A stretch of DNA of 64,000 bases, from assembly GCA_019636615.1 (NCBI GenBank), contig JAHBXF010000002.1, forward strand, positions 1,614,001-1,678,000, written 5' to 3'. This DNA comes from Phycisphaeraceae bacterium. Lineage in GTDB: Bacteria > Planctomycetota > Phycisphaerae > Phycisphaerales > UBA1924. Both the position numbers and the translations under genes were made by a program. The notes beneath the pieces were generated by a model, which saw nothing but the letters and a program-made list of their open reading frames with translations, did no database searches and was not told where the DNA came from. Shown piece after piece: positions 26,674 through 35,097 of this stretch (position 1 is its first letter; each line of letters starts with the position of its first letter).

Positions 26674-26949
26674 TCATTCTTCGTCGAAGCCGTCCTGAAC
26701 AAGTTTCTCGATCGCTTTGCAGGCTTCCTCGGCGTCGTCCCCCTCGGCCGTCACGTGCAGATCGCTCCCCTGGCTCGCGGCGAGCATCATCATCTGCATG
26801 ATCGACTTGCCGTCAACCTCGGTATCCCCTTTGCGCACGCGGATGCCGCTGGTAAACGTGCTCGCCAGGTCAACGAACGTCATCGCCGGACGGGCGTGCA
26901 GCCCCAGGCGATTGACCACGGTGACGGTGATGGAGCAACTCTTCGACAA
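26674..26949 (-). CDS. ptsH: HPr-like phosphocarrier protein
   Basis: A 91-residue HPr. It carries the phospho-acceptor His18 in NRLGLHARPAM and a serine at 49 in DGKSIMQMMML matching the HPr-kinase site Ser46. HPr passes phosphate from enzyme I to EIIA proteins; here the likely partner is the EIIA-like protein encoded just upstream. No enzyme I, HPr kinase or sugar-specific IIBC is in the window, so a regulatory (nitrogen-type) PTS is likely. TTG at 26949 is the only usable start, as an in-frame stop lies seven codons upstream. Confidence 0.93.
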   Translation of the reverse strand: MSKSCSITVTVVNRLGLHARPAMTFVDLASTFTSGIRVRKGDTEVDGKSIMQMMMLAASQGSDLHVTAEGDDAEEACKAIEKLVQDGFDEE

Positions 26950-27046
26950 GGCGAATGGAACCGTGGATCAGGGGAAAGGCCCGGGCGCTCGTTGACACCA
27001 GCAGCGCCGGACACACGCAAACTCGACAGGGCACACCCCGGTCAGA

Positions 27047-27526
27047 TCATGCCGGCAGGTGCTGGCCGTCGGCCTCCTCCAGCAGCGTGCGAACATCTTC
27101 CACGGTCGATGCCTGCCGCAGGAACCTGCGGAAGGTCTCCTTGCACAGGTTCTTGAAAATCACTTCCATCGCCTGCAGGTGTTCCTCCGGCTGGTTCTCC
27201 GGGCTCAGCAGCAGCACGATGGAGTAGACTGGCTGGCGGTCGAGCGCGGTGAAATCAATCCCCCGCTGCGAAAGACCCACCGCCGCCGCCATCTTTGAAA
27301 CGCCCGCGTGCTTCACGTGCGGCACCGCAACGCCGCAGCCAAAGCCCGTCGAGCCCCGACGCTCTCGCTCAAGAACCTTGGTCACCAGTTCATCCCGTAT
27401 GCCCGCCGGCGCAGACCCGCACGCGATCAACGCGTCAACCAACTCGCCGATGACGCTGTCACGCTCGCCTGTCTTCAGGCTCGGGACGATGGCGCCCGGC
27501 GCCACCAGTTCGGTCAACTTTGCCAA
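27047..27526 (-). CDS. ptsN: PTS EIIA (fructose/nitrogen type, PtsN-like)
   Basis: A 159-residue EIIA domain of the fructose/mannitol class. The phosphorylatable histidine is His70 in GFGCGVAVPHVKHAGV, and VLLLSPENQPEEHLQAM is the conserved C-terminal part. Standing alone next to hpf and HPr it resembles PtsN (EIIA-Ntr), a regulator rather than a transporter component. TTG at 27526 is favoured by GCGGAGG nine bases upstream; the frame itself opens at a TTG six codons earlier. It is encoded between hpf and HPr, all minus strand, with gaps of 70-100 bases. Confidence 0.92.
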   Translation of the reverse strand: MAKLTELVAPGAIVPSLKTGERDSVIGELVDALIACGSAPAGIRDELVTKVLERERRGSTGFGCGVAVPHVKHAGVSKMAAAVGLSQRGIDFTALDRQPVYSIVLLLSPENQPEEHLQAMEVIFKNLCKETFRRFLRQASTVEDVRTLLEEADGQHLPA

Positions 27527-27596
27527 TTGTGCACTCCTCCGCAATTGTCCGCCGCCCGCGCGGCATCAGGCCCGTCAACCCGTCACCGGGTGCCGT

Positions 27597-27896
27597 TCAG
27601 CCCTTGAGACGTTCCTTGAAATCGCGCAACTGCCGTTCGCCCTTCTCCACCACGAGATCGATCGCCTCGTACGGGTCGGATGTCTTCGCGTGCGACACAA
27701 AGTCTTTGTGCTTCTCGACATCCACGATCAGTTCCACGTCATACTCGGGCACGCCGTGCGAGCCCGACTTGCCGATGGTCACCGTGATCTGCTGCACCCC
27801 GTCGAAATACTTGGGCAACTTCGACACCTTCTGCTCAGCATACTCGCGGATGGGGTCGGTGATCTCGAAGTGACGTCCCACAGTGTTGATGCGCAT
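27597..27896 (-). CDS. hpf: Ribosome hibernation-promoting factor (short HPF / RaiA type)
   Basis: A 99-residue HPF/YfiA-family protein that binds the 30S decoding region in stationary phase. Typical features are the opening GRHFEITDPIREYAEQKVSKLPKYFD, the central TIGK, and the acidic/basic pattern through YEAIDLVVEKGERQLRDFKERLKG. It is the short form, lacking the C-terminal dimerisation domain of long HPF. First gene of the hpf-ptsN-ptsH cluster; the same neighbours occur downstream of rpoN in proteobacteria, but no rpoN is present here. Confidence 0.93.
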   Translation of the reverse strand: MRINTVGRHFEITDPIREYAEQKVSKLPKYFDGVQQITVTIGKSGSHGVPEYDVELIVDVEKHKDFVSHAKTSDPYEAIDLVVEKGERQLRDFKERLKG

Positions 27897-28309
27897 TCGT
27901 CTTTTCCCGCTCTCTTGAACACACCGCCGGCCCCGCTCCTTCGAGGGGCACAGTTCCCTTCGACCCGGGCCGTTTCCGTGGCCGTCCGCCGAAGGGTTCC
28001 ACTCCTGCCCCCATGGTACACCTCTGGCATTCCGCCTTCGCTCCCCTTCCCTCGCACTCGGCGATTGCCCGCCAGCCGTCCGGGGATTGCCGCAACTCGG
28101 TTCACTGGCAGGCCCGCCGGGCTTTCACCCGCGCCTCCGCCGCGCGGCACGACAGCCCCATGCCCTTGCAGAACATCGCCGGTCGATCACACATCGCAGC
28201 GACCAGCCCGCACCCCTCGCTCAGCGCAAGGCAGGCAGACTCCCCGCCTCCGCCGCAACCCGGATCCCCCATGGAGATCCAGATCGCCGCGGTCACTCCG
28301 ACTGGTCAA
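27897..28309. other. 413-base gene-free stretch between hpf and tRNA-Ile
   Basis: No protein gene supported: the frames present have low-complexity Arg/Pro/Ala composition. One inverted repeat, CCCTTCG (27956-27962) with CGAAGGG (27990-27996), lies in the presumed hpf leader. No convincing promoter was found. Confidence 0.5.
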
Positions 28310-28383
28310 TGGGCCTGCGCAGATTCGAACTGCGGACCTCACCCTTATCAGGGGTGCGCTCTAGCCAACTGAGCTACAAGCCC
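28310..28383 (-). tRNA. tRNA-Ile (anticodon GAT)
   Basis: The minus strand folds into a full cloverleaf. The acceptor stem GGGCTTG/CAGGCCC has one G-U pair and an A discriminator. The D-arm contains AGCTCAGTTGGCTAGAGC, the anticodon stem-loop is CACCC-CTGATAA-GGGTG with anticodon GAT, and the T-arm is CGCAGTTCGAATCTGCG. CCA is not encoded. A single tRNA outside any rRNA operon. Confidence 0.95.
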
Positions 28384-28388
28384 GGCTG

Positions 28389-29801
28389 TCAAACTATATC
28401 GCCCTCAAGAGGCCCCGTAAAGCCTGCCGCCGCAAACTCCGCCTCACGCACACCAAACTCTCGCAAAATCTCGCCCCGGAGCGCTCCCACGGTGCCGGCG
28501 GGCAACAGCGGGAAGGCCCACGTTCGGTCATACACCACCCCCGCGCGCTCCGCGTTCAATGCAAGCCGTGCCGCCGCGGCATCCGCCGCGGACAACGCCT
28601 CACCGTGCTGTGCCCGGTGCTCCGCGAGCAACGCGTGCATGCGTCGATAGAGAGCCCGGGCGTCATCGCCCTTCGCCTTGCATCGCTCAATCTCGCCCAG
28701 CACAGCCCGCTTCTGCGCCGCCAGTTCATCATCGCCCGCCATGGCCGGATCGTGCCTCAACCGGTGCGCCCGCCAGGCGGCCCGCGCGATCTCCTCCGGC
28801 CTGGGCAGCCCCACCGCTTCCATCGGCATGTGCACCGTCGCCGAAGCCACCACGCAGGGCGCAAGCCTCCAACCCGGCCGCCACGCGCCCATCCAGGCAT
28901 CCGTCACCCGCTCATACACGCCGCCACCCAGGCCATGCACGAACAGATCGGTCTCCGCCAGCCGCAGCGAAGCCGTGAGCATCAGCGCTCTGGGCGCGAG
29001 GTGCTCCGCCCCGATCTGCGAAACTTCCCCGGCGTACACAGGCCGACGCACGCCCCCCGGCGTCAACTTCCACAGCGGCAACTCAACCCGCGTGCCATCG
29101 CACGCCAGCGGCCGAATCCTGGCTCTGGGGTACATCATCGCCGCGTTGTTGTACGCGTGCACGCACGCACGCGCGTCTCGAACCATCTCGCCCACCAACG
29201 CCGCAAACCACGACTCGCGCGAGAGCCCCGTGGCAAACGCTGCCGGTGACAGCCGCACCCATGGCGACATGAGGCGCCTCAGTGCCCCCGCCACCTGCGC
29301 CGCCGCGCTGGGCGCGGCCCGCTCCCTGGCCAGCGCGCCGATGATCGCGCCCAACCCGATCCGCGCCGATTCAAGAACCCGCACCCCCGAAAGGTCCCTG
29401 TCGCAGGCGGGGTTCGTCAGGGCGGGCATCATTCCCGCGGGCACGCCGACCGGTGACCCCGGGCCCAGTCGAACCCGCACCCGCTCCCCACCCTCCGCCG
29501 GGAGCGCGACCGCCCACGGATCAGATATGTCTTGATCGACCACCACATGCGCCGCCCGGGCCGCAACCCCGGCCGCTGCAAGCCCAGCGACACACGCCCC
29601 CGCCGCGAGATACTTCGCCAGGATCCCCGCGTGCCAGAACCACGCCTGGTGACCCGTGCGAACCACCACCTCGCTACCGGCGCGGCAAGACTCAAACTCC
29701 GGCAGCACAGGCCGCCACGACGCGCGGTGTGAACGCGCCAGCCCCGCCCACTCGGGCGCGGCCGGCTCAAAGACCAACGCAGTATCTGTTTGCCCGTTCA
29801 C
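28389..29801 (-). CDS. Conserved hypothetical protein, possibly BshC-like
   Basis: 470 residues, no signal peptide or clear membrane segment. Recognisable stretches are VVVRTGHQAWFWHAGILAKYLAA (about 45-67), VVDQDISDPWAV and DLFVHGLGGGVYERVTDAW (about 305-323). Their order loosely recalls BshC, the putative cysteine-adding enzyme of bacillithiol synthesis (TGQQ...GP...K near the N-terminus), but this is weak and I do not assert it. The GTG start overlaps the stop of the upstream GT2 glycosyltransferase (GTGA), so the two are translationally coupled. The C-terminus has a helical, charged region (about 360-430) that may be a coiled coil. Confidence 0.6.
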   Translation of the reverse strand: MNGQTDTALVFEPAAPEWAGLARSHRASWRPVLPEFESCRAGSEVVVRTGHQAWFWHAGILAKYLAAGACVAGLAAAGVAARAAHVVVDQDISDPWAVALPAEGGERVRVRLGPGSPVGVPAGMMPALTNPACDRDLSGVRVLESARIGLGAIIGALARERAAPSAAAQVAGALRRLMSPWVRLSPAAFATGLSRESWFAALVGEMVRDARACVHAYNNAAMMYPRARIRPLACDGTRVELPLWKLTPGGVRRPVYAGEVSQIGAEHLAPRALMLTASLRLAETDLFVHGLGGGVYERVTDAWMGAWRPGWRLAPCVVASATVHMPMEAVGLPRPEEIARAAWRAHRLRHDPAMAGDDELAAQKRAVLGEIERCKAKGDDARALYRRMHALLAEHRAQHGEALSAADAAAARLALNAERAGVVYDRTWAFPLLPAGTVGALRGEILREFGVREAEFAAAGFTGPLEGDIV

Positions 29802-30601
29802 GCAAGACCGTAGCGGGGCGCACCATCCCCGGATTCTTCATCTTCGCCACAACCACAGGCGATGAGCCCATCGAGCGCCGTCACCGGCAGGCGGTGCGCT
29901 TGCCGCCGCAACTCTCGGTGAAGGATGTGCCGGTAATGGTTCAGCCTCGCCCTGGCGTCGTCGAGTTCCCCGCCGAACGTCCGCGTGAGATCGTTGTAGA
30001 TCAGGCTCACGGGCAACTCGCGCACCTTCAGCCCCGCCGCGGCCGCCTGCACCCAGAACTGCATGGGAAAGGCATAGCCGCTCACCGTGGGCCGAAGCCG
30101 GCGAAGAGAATCAACCTTGTACGCCTTGAACCCGCAGAAGGCATCGGTGAGGTGCGTGCCCAGCGAACCCGAAAGCCGCGCGTTGATCTCTTGCGTCATC
30201 GTCATGTTGATCGCACGCCGATCGGCCGGGGGCATGTCGTCCGCGGGCCCTTGCCGCAGATACCTCGAACCGCTGATGATGTCTGCCTGCCGTGTCGCGG
30301 CCTCTTCGATGAACCCGGGGATGGCGTCCGGCTCGTGCTGTTCGTCACAGTCCATCGTGATGAGCAGGTCATAGCGCTCGCTCACGGCATAGCGAAAGGC
30401 ATCCTTGAGACTCTTGCCATACCCCCGGTTCTTTGCGTGGCGGATGACATCCACCGGATACTCGGCGAGCATCGCGGGGGTGCGATCGGTTGATCCATCA
30501 TCCACCACCAGCACGTGACGGGCACGGCCCAATACACGCTCGAGCACCCGTCGAACATACTTCTCTTCGTTGAATATCGGGATCGCGACAAGTGTCTTCA
30601 T
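29798..30601 (-). CDS. GT2 glycosyltransferase (dolichol-phosphate-mannose-synthase-like)
   Basis: A 267-residue family 2 glycosyltransferase with a GT-A fold: VAIPIFNEEKYVRRVLERVL (donor nucleotide binding), VVDDGSTDRTP, and TMDCDEQHEPDAIP, the DxD-like metal site. ISGSRYLRQG and the later GFKAYKVDSLRRL fit polyprenyl-phosphate mannosyl/glucosyltransferases. No transmembrane helix is present, so it probably acts at the cytoplasmic face. ATG 30601 begins the conserved N-terminus; 36 further codons of open frame upstream look unconserved. Overlaps the downstream unknown gene by four bases. Confidence 0.87.
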   Translation of the reverse strand: MKTLVAIPIFNEEKYVRRVLERVLGRARHVLVVDDGSTDRTPAMLAEYPVDVIRHAKNRGYGKSLKDAFRYAVSERYDLLITMDCDEQHEPDAIPGFIEEAATRQADIISGSRYLRQGPADDMPPADRRAINMTMTQEINARLSGSLGTHLTDAFCGFKAYKVDSLRRLRPTVSGYAFPMQFWVQAAAAGLKVRELPVSLIYNDLTRTFGGELDDARARLNHYRHILHRELRRQAHRLPVTALDGLIACGCGEDEESGDGAPRYGLA

Positions 30602-30749
30602 GCGTGCTCCATCCGCCGCCGTGGCTCTTTCCCCCCCGGCGGCCAGTCCCCCAAGTACGTTCGAAGACGCCGCGAGTTCAGATGCCTTCGCACCAGTGCC
30701 GCACGGCAAGCGTTCGGGGGCCTCGCCCGAAAGTCAGGCGTGACCGGCC

Positions 30750-32300
30750 TTACCTGAGCGGCACGAGGTCAACAACCAACGGCAGGTGGTCCGAAAGATC
30801 GCAGTCTTCGGGCTTGACGTTGAGCGTGCCCAGCGTCTCTGCACCCAGCCGCGATGAATCAAAGACGAAGGCGTTCGCTGCCTTGATGGTCGAGTCGCTG
30901 TACACCAGCCAGTCGAGCCGTCCGGGCGTAAAGCCGCTTGGCTCATGCCGCCATGTGTAGTGCGCCGCATCTCCCCACACCTCAGTGGACGCGGGGAAAA
31001 GGTCCGAACCGTCCCTGTCCAGCCCCGCCCGCAGCAGATCAAGCGGCGGGCGCGACCCCACCAGATTGATATCACCGCCGATGATCCTGATCGGCACATC
31101 CGTCGCTCGCGCCGCCGCGCTCACCGCGGTGTTGATCACCCTCGCCTCGGCCATGCGTCGCCGGTCTTCCTCGCTGTCCTTAGATCCCCGGCTTTTCAGG
31201 TGAACGCTGCACGCCAGCATGTCGCCCAGCGGGGTCTGAACCACCGCGCCGACAAACCGCACCGGCCGCATCTGTTCCGTGCCGTCTCTCGCACGCGCCG
31301 GCGCCCGCAGCGAATCCCCGACGATCGGCGACATCGGAAACCTGCTGGCCACGGCCACGCCGCCCCCCTCGGCCAGGTTCCCCAGTGACTTGCGCACATA
31401 CCACGGCCCGCCCGGCACGTTCAGATCAAACCACGTGCGCACGTCGGATTCATCGCCCTTGTCCCACTCCTGAAGCAGCACAACATCCGCGCCCAGCGCC
31501 GTGAGCACACGTGAAAACCCCTCCGGGTTTGTCATCGGTGCGCTCATCTCGATGTTCCAACTCACCACCCGCACCGCGCCCTCCGGCTTGCCGGGCGGGG
31601 GAAGTTCCAGCCGCCGCTTGCCGCCGCTGCACGTCGCCTCGGTTTGAATCCGGAAGGGGTCGCTGTACGCGATGATCCGACCCCGATCATCGCTCATCGT
31701 CGCCATGCCCGACACGAACCCTGGGCCGATCAGCCCCCCCGTGGGCAGCCCGGCGCGGTTGTCCGGCGTGCGACAGATGCGAACTTCATACCACGTCGAG
31801 GCATAGGTGGGCGCAAAGACAATGTCGTAATCCCGCGTCGAGAGCGGTGTGCGGTTGCCCGATGAATCCACCGCGTTGAGCCGCACACCCATCCCGGGCG
31901 AGCCGTCGGGGCGCGCCGGCGAGAAGAGCACTTCGAGGTCTACCCCCAACTCGTTGAGCGGGAACGCGGGTGTCACCTGCCCGGTTGTGCGGCTGCCGTC
32001 CGCATCGATCAGCAGCGTCACGGGGCGGGGCGATGCCTGCAGCGTCACCTGCTCTCCAAGCACCGAGAAACGCACATACACATAATGCTCATCGCTCCAG
32101 GCGGCCGCGCCCTCGGGCCAATCCGAGAGGTCCCCATCGATCGTGATGTGCACATACCCGGCCTCCGCCGCGCCGCCCGAAGAACGCGAACTCGCGCACC
32201 CGGCGGCGACAAACATCGGCGTCCCGAGGAGGATCGCCACCGACGCCGCAAGGCGCCACGGAAAACTGCGGTCGAGTGCGGGAGAGGGGGTGTGCTTCAT
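30750..32300 (-). CDS. Lipoprotein of the endonuclease/exonuclease/phosphatase (EEP) family
   Basis: 516 residues with a lipoprotein signal (lipobox FVAAGC, lipidated Cys35). A beta-rich module follows (about 50-230, HITIDGDLSDWPEGAAAW, resembling carbohydrate-binding/DOMON-like sequences). Then an EEP catalytic domain (about 245-516) with VVSWNIEMS, LLQEWD (metal Glu), CSVHLKSRG, IIGGDINLVG, GRLDWLVYS and DLSDHLPLVV, carrying the Asp/His catalytic residues. The substrate could be a phosphodiester, phospholipid or extracellular nucleic acid. Start ATG 32300 begins the basic signal-peptide region. Confidence 0.85.
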   Translation of the reverse strand: MKHTPSPALDRSFPWRLAASVAILLGTPMFVAAGCASSRSSGGAAEAGYVHITIDGDLSDWPEGAAAWSDEHYVYVRFSVLGEQVTLQASPRPVTLLIDADGSRTTGQVTPAFPLNELGVDLEVLFSPARPDGSPGMGVRLNAVDSSGNRTPLSTRDYDIVFAPTYASTWYEVRICRTPDNRAGLPTGGLIGPGFVSGMATMSDDRGRIIAYSDPFRIQTEATCSGGKRRLELPPPGKPEGAVRVVSWNIEMSAPMTNPEGFSRVLTALGADVVLLQEWDKGDESDVRTWFDLNVPGGPWYVRKSLGNLAEGGGVAVASRFPMSPIVGDSLRAPARARDGTEQMRPVRFVGAVVQTPLGDMLACSVHLKSRGSKDSEEDRRRMAEARVINTAVSAAARATDVPIRIIGGDINLVGSRPPLDLLRAGLDRDGSDLFPASTEVWGDAAHYTWRHEPSGFTPGRLDWLVYSDSTIKAANAFVFDSSRLGAETLGTLNVKPEDCDLSDHLPLVVDLVPLR

Positions 32301-32405
32301 GGGGACGAACTATCCCCCCCGCGGCGCCCATTGGCAATCACCGCTCCGAAGGAAATCCGTCCCGGCACGCACATTCCGTCAGGGGCCCGTGCGGGTGCAG
32401 CGCCG

Positions 32406-33689
32406 TCAGTCAGGGATAAACACCGAGTATCCCCGCTCCAGCAGCCCGTGGCGTTTCGTATGCCCGGTCATCAGACGGTCCATGGCGCTGTCGATCATCG
32501 CGCCGGTATCCGCCAGGATCTCGGCCTCGTTCGTCACAGCCCCTGCGGTCATCAGATAGGCAAAGGTGCGGGCCATGCCGCAGTTGGCCACAAAGTCGGG
32601 GATCACCGCGAACTTCTTATCCGCCTCTCGCTGCAAAACCAGCATGTCACGCACCCAGGCCGAGAGGGTCTTGCTCGATGCCTTGTAGGCAAAGGGGTTG
32701 TTGGCCCCGCACGAGAGCACCTTCACGCCGCTGCGGGCAATTTTCTTGATCCTCGCCGCCGTCAGCGTGTGGCTCGTCGCCGCGGGCACCAGAATGTCCG
32801 CATCGACCTCGAAAACCTCGTCCCCGCTGCGGCTCGCGGTGATCTGCCGGTTTCCCCGCCCGGGCTTGGGCAGCGTTGTCCCTTCGCGCGAGCAAATCAC
32901 GCTCCGCGCGTCGAGCCCCTTCTCGTCCCGGATCACCCGCACCGTCTTTGTCTTGCGGTCGTACGTGCTGGCCGAGACCAGTACCGCGCCGAGCATCTCG
33001 AGGTAGTACGCGGCGAAAGCCCCCACCGCCCCCAGCCCTTCCACGATCACGCGCTTGCCGTTCACCGTCTCGCCCCGGTGCCTGTAATACGCCTCCACAG
33101 CGCGGCACACCCCGTACCCCGTCACGACATCCGCGATCATCCAGGCCCCATCGCGGGGCCCGGGCAGGTCGGGCAGACGGATCTTCGCCTCGCACCCGGC
33201 GTGCAGGCGGCGCACCTTTTCCTCCACCATCTCGCCATCCGCCCAGTTGTGCCCGCGGCAGATGCCCTCCTGCGGATGGCCGATCCCAAGCACCCGCCGG
33301 GTGATCTCCGTCGCCTCGCTCACTTCGTCCACGTTCACATCGCCGCCGGTGCCGTAGCACGTCTTCAGATACGGCCCGATGTGCCGGTACCACCGCTCCA
33401 GAACACCCTTCTTCGCGCCCGGGTGCTTCGACGGATCAAACCGGATCACCGACTTGCCCCCGCCGATCTCCGGCCCGCACACGCGGAACTTCACACCCAT
33501 CGTCTTCGCCAGGAAGACAGCCTCTTCGCGCGTCGCGTCCGCACGCATCCGCGTGCCACCGCCCGCCGCGCCCCCGCGAAGCGAGTCAATCGCCAGCCAG
33601 CCCACCGCGTCGGTCTCGTTGTCGTGCCATTCGACGACCAGAGACGGGGCTCGCTCATAGAAACGCTGATACTTGGCAAATCCGTTCAT
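32406..33689 (-). CDS. Glu/Leu/Phe/Val dehydrogenase family protein
   Basis: A 427-residue amino-acid dehydrogenase carrying out reversible oxidative deamination. The substrate domain has GGGTRMR and KTMGVKFRVCGPEIGGGKSVI, including the catalytic lysine region and the GGGK loop. The nucleotide domain has the Rossmann fingerprint VIVEGLGAVGAFAAYYLEMLGAVLVSAS, and DILVPAATSHTLTAARI and CGANNPF match the family. Leucine/phenylalanine-type and glutamate-type enzymes cannot be separated by eye, and insertions around the Rossmann strands are longer than usual. ATG 33689 begins just before the conserved YQRFYERAP; 45 codons upstream look unconserved. Confidence 0.82.
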   Translation of the reverse strand: MNGFAKYQRFYERAPSLVVEWHDNETDAVGWLAIDSLRGGAAGGGTRMRADATREEAVFLAKTMGVKFRVCGPEIGGGKSVIRFDPSKHPGAKKGVLERWYRHIGPYLKTCYGTGGDVNVDEVSEATEITRRVLGIGHPQEGICRGHNWADGEMVEEKVRRLHAGCEAKIRLPDLPGPRDGAWMIADVVTGYGVCRAVEAYYRHRGETVNGKRVIVEGLGAVGAFAAYYLEMLGAVLVSASTYDRKTKTVRVIRDEKGLDARSVICSREGTTLPKPGRGNRQITASRSGDEVFEVDADILVPAATSHTLTAARIKKIARSGVKVLSCGANNPFAYKASSKTLSAWVRDMLVLQREADKKFAVIPDFVANCGMARTFAYLMTAGAVTNEAEILADTGAMIDSAMDRLMTGHTKRHGLLERGYSVFIPD

Positions 33690-33830
33690 CGACTGCTGCT
33701 CGCACGAAGGCCTTTGAAACTGCGGCGAGGCGGCCACCCCGCAACGCGAACCCACAGGGTAAACCCCTCGGCACGCCTCGGCCCGCGATCGGGCGAGAAA
33801 CTCCCGGGGTGCTCGTCGGCACAATGAAAA

Positions 33831-33858
33831 ACACCCCGGCCGAGATGGGCCGGGGTGT
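33831..33858 (-). terminator. Intrinsic terminator after the GC-dockerin protein
   Basis: Minus strand ACACCCCGGCC / GGCCGGGGTGT, an 11-bp perfect stem with a 6-base loop, then TTTTTC. It lies about 40 bases past the stop of the 33897-34796 gene. Confidence 0.8.
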
Positions 33859-33896
33859 GGATATTCTGCAATGAATCAGCGGCCTTCACCGTCCGC

Positions 33897-34796
33897 TCAG
33901 CAGCCGCCGGCCTCCCACAGCAGGAAGAAGGCCTCGACATCGCTGCCGTCCACGCCGCCGTCCTCATTCACGTCGGCGCAGGCCTCGCCCATCTCCCACT
34001 CCACGAAGAAGGCTTCAACGTCGGACCCATCCACGCCGCCGTCCTCGTTGAAGTCTGCCGCGCAGACCGGGCAACTCGAACCCGCCTCCTGAACGAAGGA
34101 GATGTCATCCCAGAAGATCACGCCGCTGCTGGGCACGTTGTCAAAGCCGAACCGGCCGATGGTGATCTTGAGGTGATCGGGGTACGGCGGGAGCACGAAG
34201 TACCCCTCTGATTCATTGAAAAAGACCTCGTCGCGGATCTCGCTGATGGGCCAGCGGAGTTCGTACATCCGCCATTCGTTGTTGGTGTGCCCCTGGATGC
34301 GCAGGGTGTCGGGCCCGCGCGAGGCCGCGTCGAACGTGGCGTAGTCCTGATTGCCGCGCTTCACGTTGAGTTTGATGAACGAGAAATCGCCCACGATGGG
34401 GTGCGTGGTGGGGATGTAGTACCACCCGCGAACGACGACATCGCCGCCGTCCCAATCGAAGAGGGGGTCGTAGAAGGGAAACCCGGGAATGTTGAAGTTG
34501 CGCCAGTCGGTGGTCATGCCGCGGAACTGGCTCTGGCCGGGCGTTGAAAGACTGATGGATGCGTTGCCCGTCCTGGCCACCGCGGGCGGTTGGAATGCGT
34601 CCCCGATCACGCGTCGCTTGCTCTCATTGGGGTTCGACAGCCCGTGCCACCCCTCAGGGTCCTGCGCGGCCGAGAAGGGATCAACCAACTCAAAGCTCGG
34701 GTTCGTCACACAGTTGTCGGGCAGGGGGCAGGGCGTTTGCGCCAGTGCCGCGGCGGTGCAGGCCGGCAGAATGGCCGAAGCCAGGAGGCGTTTCAT
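33897..34796 (-). CDS. Secreted protein with C-terminal GC-type dockerin repeats
   Basis: 299 residues: signal peptide MKRLLASAILPACTAAALAQ, then a jelly-roll-like carbohydrate-binding-type domain. Clues are NPSFELVDPFSAAQDPEGW at the N-terminal edge, WDGGDVVVRGWYYIPTT, and the late SGVIFWDDISFVQE strand typical of such domains. It ends with two EF-hand-like repeats, DFNEDGGVDGSDVEAFF and DVNEDGGVDGSDVEAFF, and WEAGGC. AAGGAG six bases before ATG 34796 fixes the start. It diverges from the GH94 operon; operator 1 (34877-34890) may influence both. Probably sugar-binding at the cell surface, by context only. Confidence 0.82.
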   Translation of the reverse strand: MKRLLASAILPACTAAALAQTPCPLPDNCVTNPSFELVDPFSAAQDPEGWHGLSNPNESKRRVIGDAFQPPAVARTGNASISLSTPGQSQFRGMTTDWRNFNIPGFPFYDPLFDWDGGDVVVRGWYYIPTTHPIVGDFSFIKLNVKRGNQDYATFDAASRGPDTLRIQGHTNNEWRMYELRWPISEIRDEVFFNESEGYFVLPPYPDHLKITIGRFGFDNVPSSGVIFWDDISFVQEAGSSCPVCAADFNEDGGVDGSDVEAFFVEWEMGEACADVNEDGGVDGSDVEAFFLLWEAGGC

Positions 34797-34876
34797 GGGA
34801 ACTCCTTGAGTGTCTCGTGTGCGTGCCAGGGGTCCAGCATACTCGCAGGCCCCGAAAAACCAAGAGAATGCAAAGA

Positions 34877-34890
34877 TGTAAGCCTTTACA
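34877..34890. promoter_or_regulatory. LacI/cre-type operator 1
   Basis: TGTAAGCCTTTACA, an almost perfect palindrome of the LacI/CcpA class. It is 81-94 bases before the start of the minus-strand dockerin gene and centred about 162 bases upstream of operator 2. Confidence 0.6.
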
Positions 34891-34998
34891 TTATGACAAC
34901 TCGGACCCTCGGATGCAAGCCGATTTTCCCCTTCCGGGGGGATTTTCAGTGTGTTCCTCACGGAACACGAACAAACCAAGATTTCAGCCCAGATCCCA

Positions 34999-35027
34999 TT
35001 GACAACCCACCGCTGAGGCCGCATACT
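34999..35027 (+). promoter_or_regulatory. Promoter of the GH94-sugar transport operon
   Basis: TTGACA (34999-35004), exactly 17 bases, CATACT (35022-35027). The expected start is near 35034, a few bases before operator 2. Confidence 0.7.
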
Positions 35028-35038
35028 GATTCTGTTCT

Positions 35039-35052
35039 TGAAAGCGTTTACA
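35039..35052. promoter_or_regulatory. LacI/cre-type operator 2
   Basis: TGAAAGCGTTTACA fits the catabolite/LacI operator consensus TGNAANCGNTTNCA. It lies just after the predicted transcription start, where a bound repressor would block the promoter. No LacI-family gene is in the window. Confidence 0.68.
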
Positions 35053-35097
35053 TGGGCCGCACCCCGCCGCCCTCTGCACCACCCCTCCGGACCCCTC

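Larger units (their letters stand above)
34797..35097. other. 301-base divergent regulatory region
   Basis: Lies between the dockerin protein (minus) and the GH94 gene (plus). It holds two LacI-type palindromes and a strong sigma-70-like promoter for the plus strand. A weaker candidate for the minus strand is TTGGTT, 16 bases, TATGCT near 34838-34865. No gene is present. Confidence 0.7.

Noticed and set aside
27779-28150. Minus-strand frame of 123 residues upstream of hpf
   Set aside because: Overlaps hpf in another frame and has Gly/Arg-rich composition without homology.
32085-33827. Plus-strand frame of 580 residues opposite the dehydrogenase
   Set aside because: High Arg/His/Pro composition and no domain; the minus-strand Glu/Leu dehydrogenase has all expected motifs.
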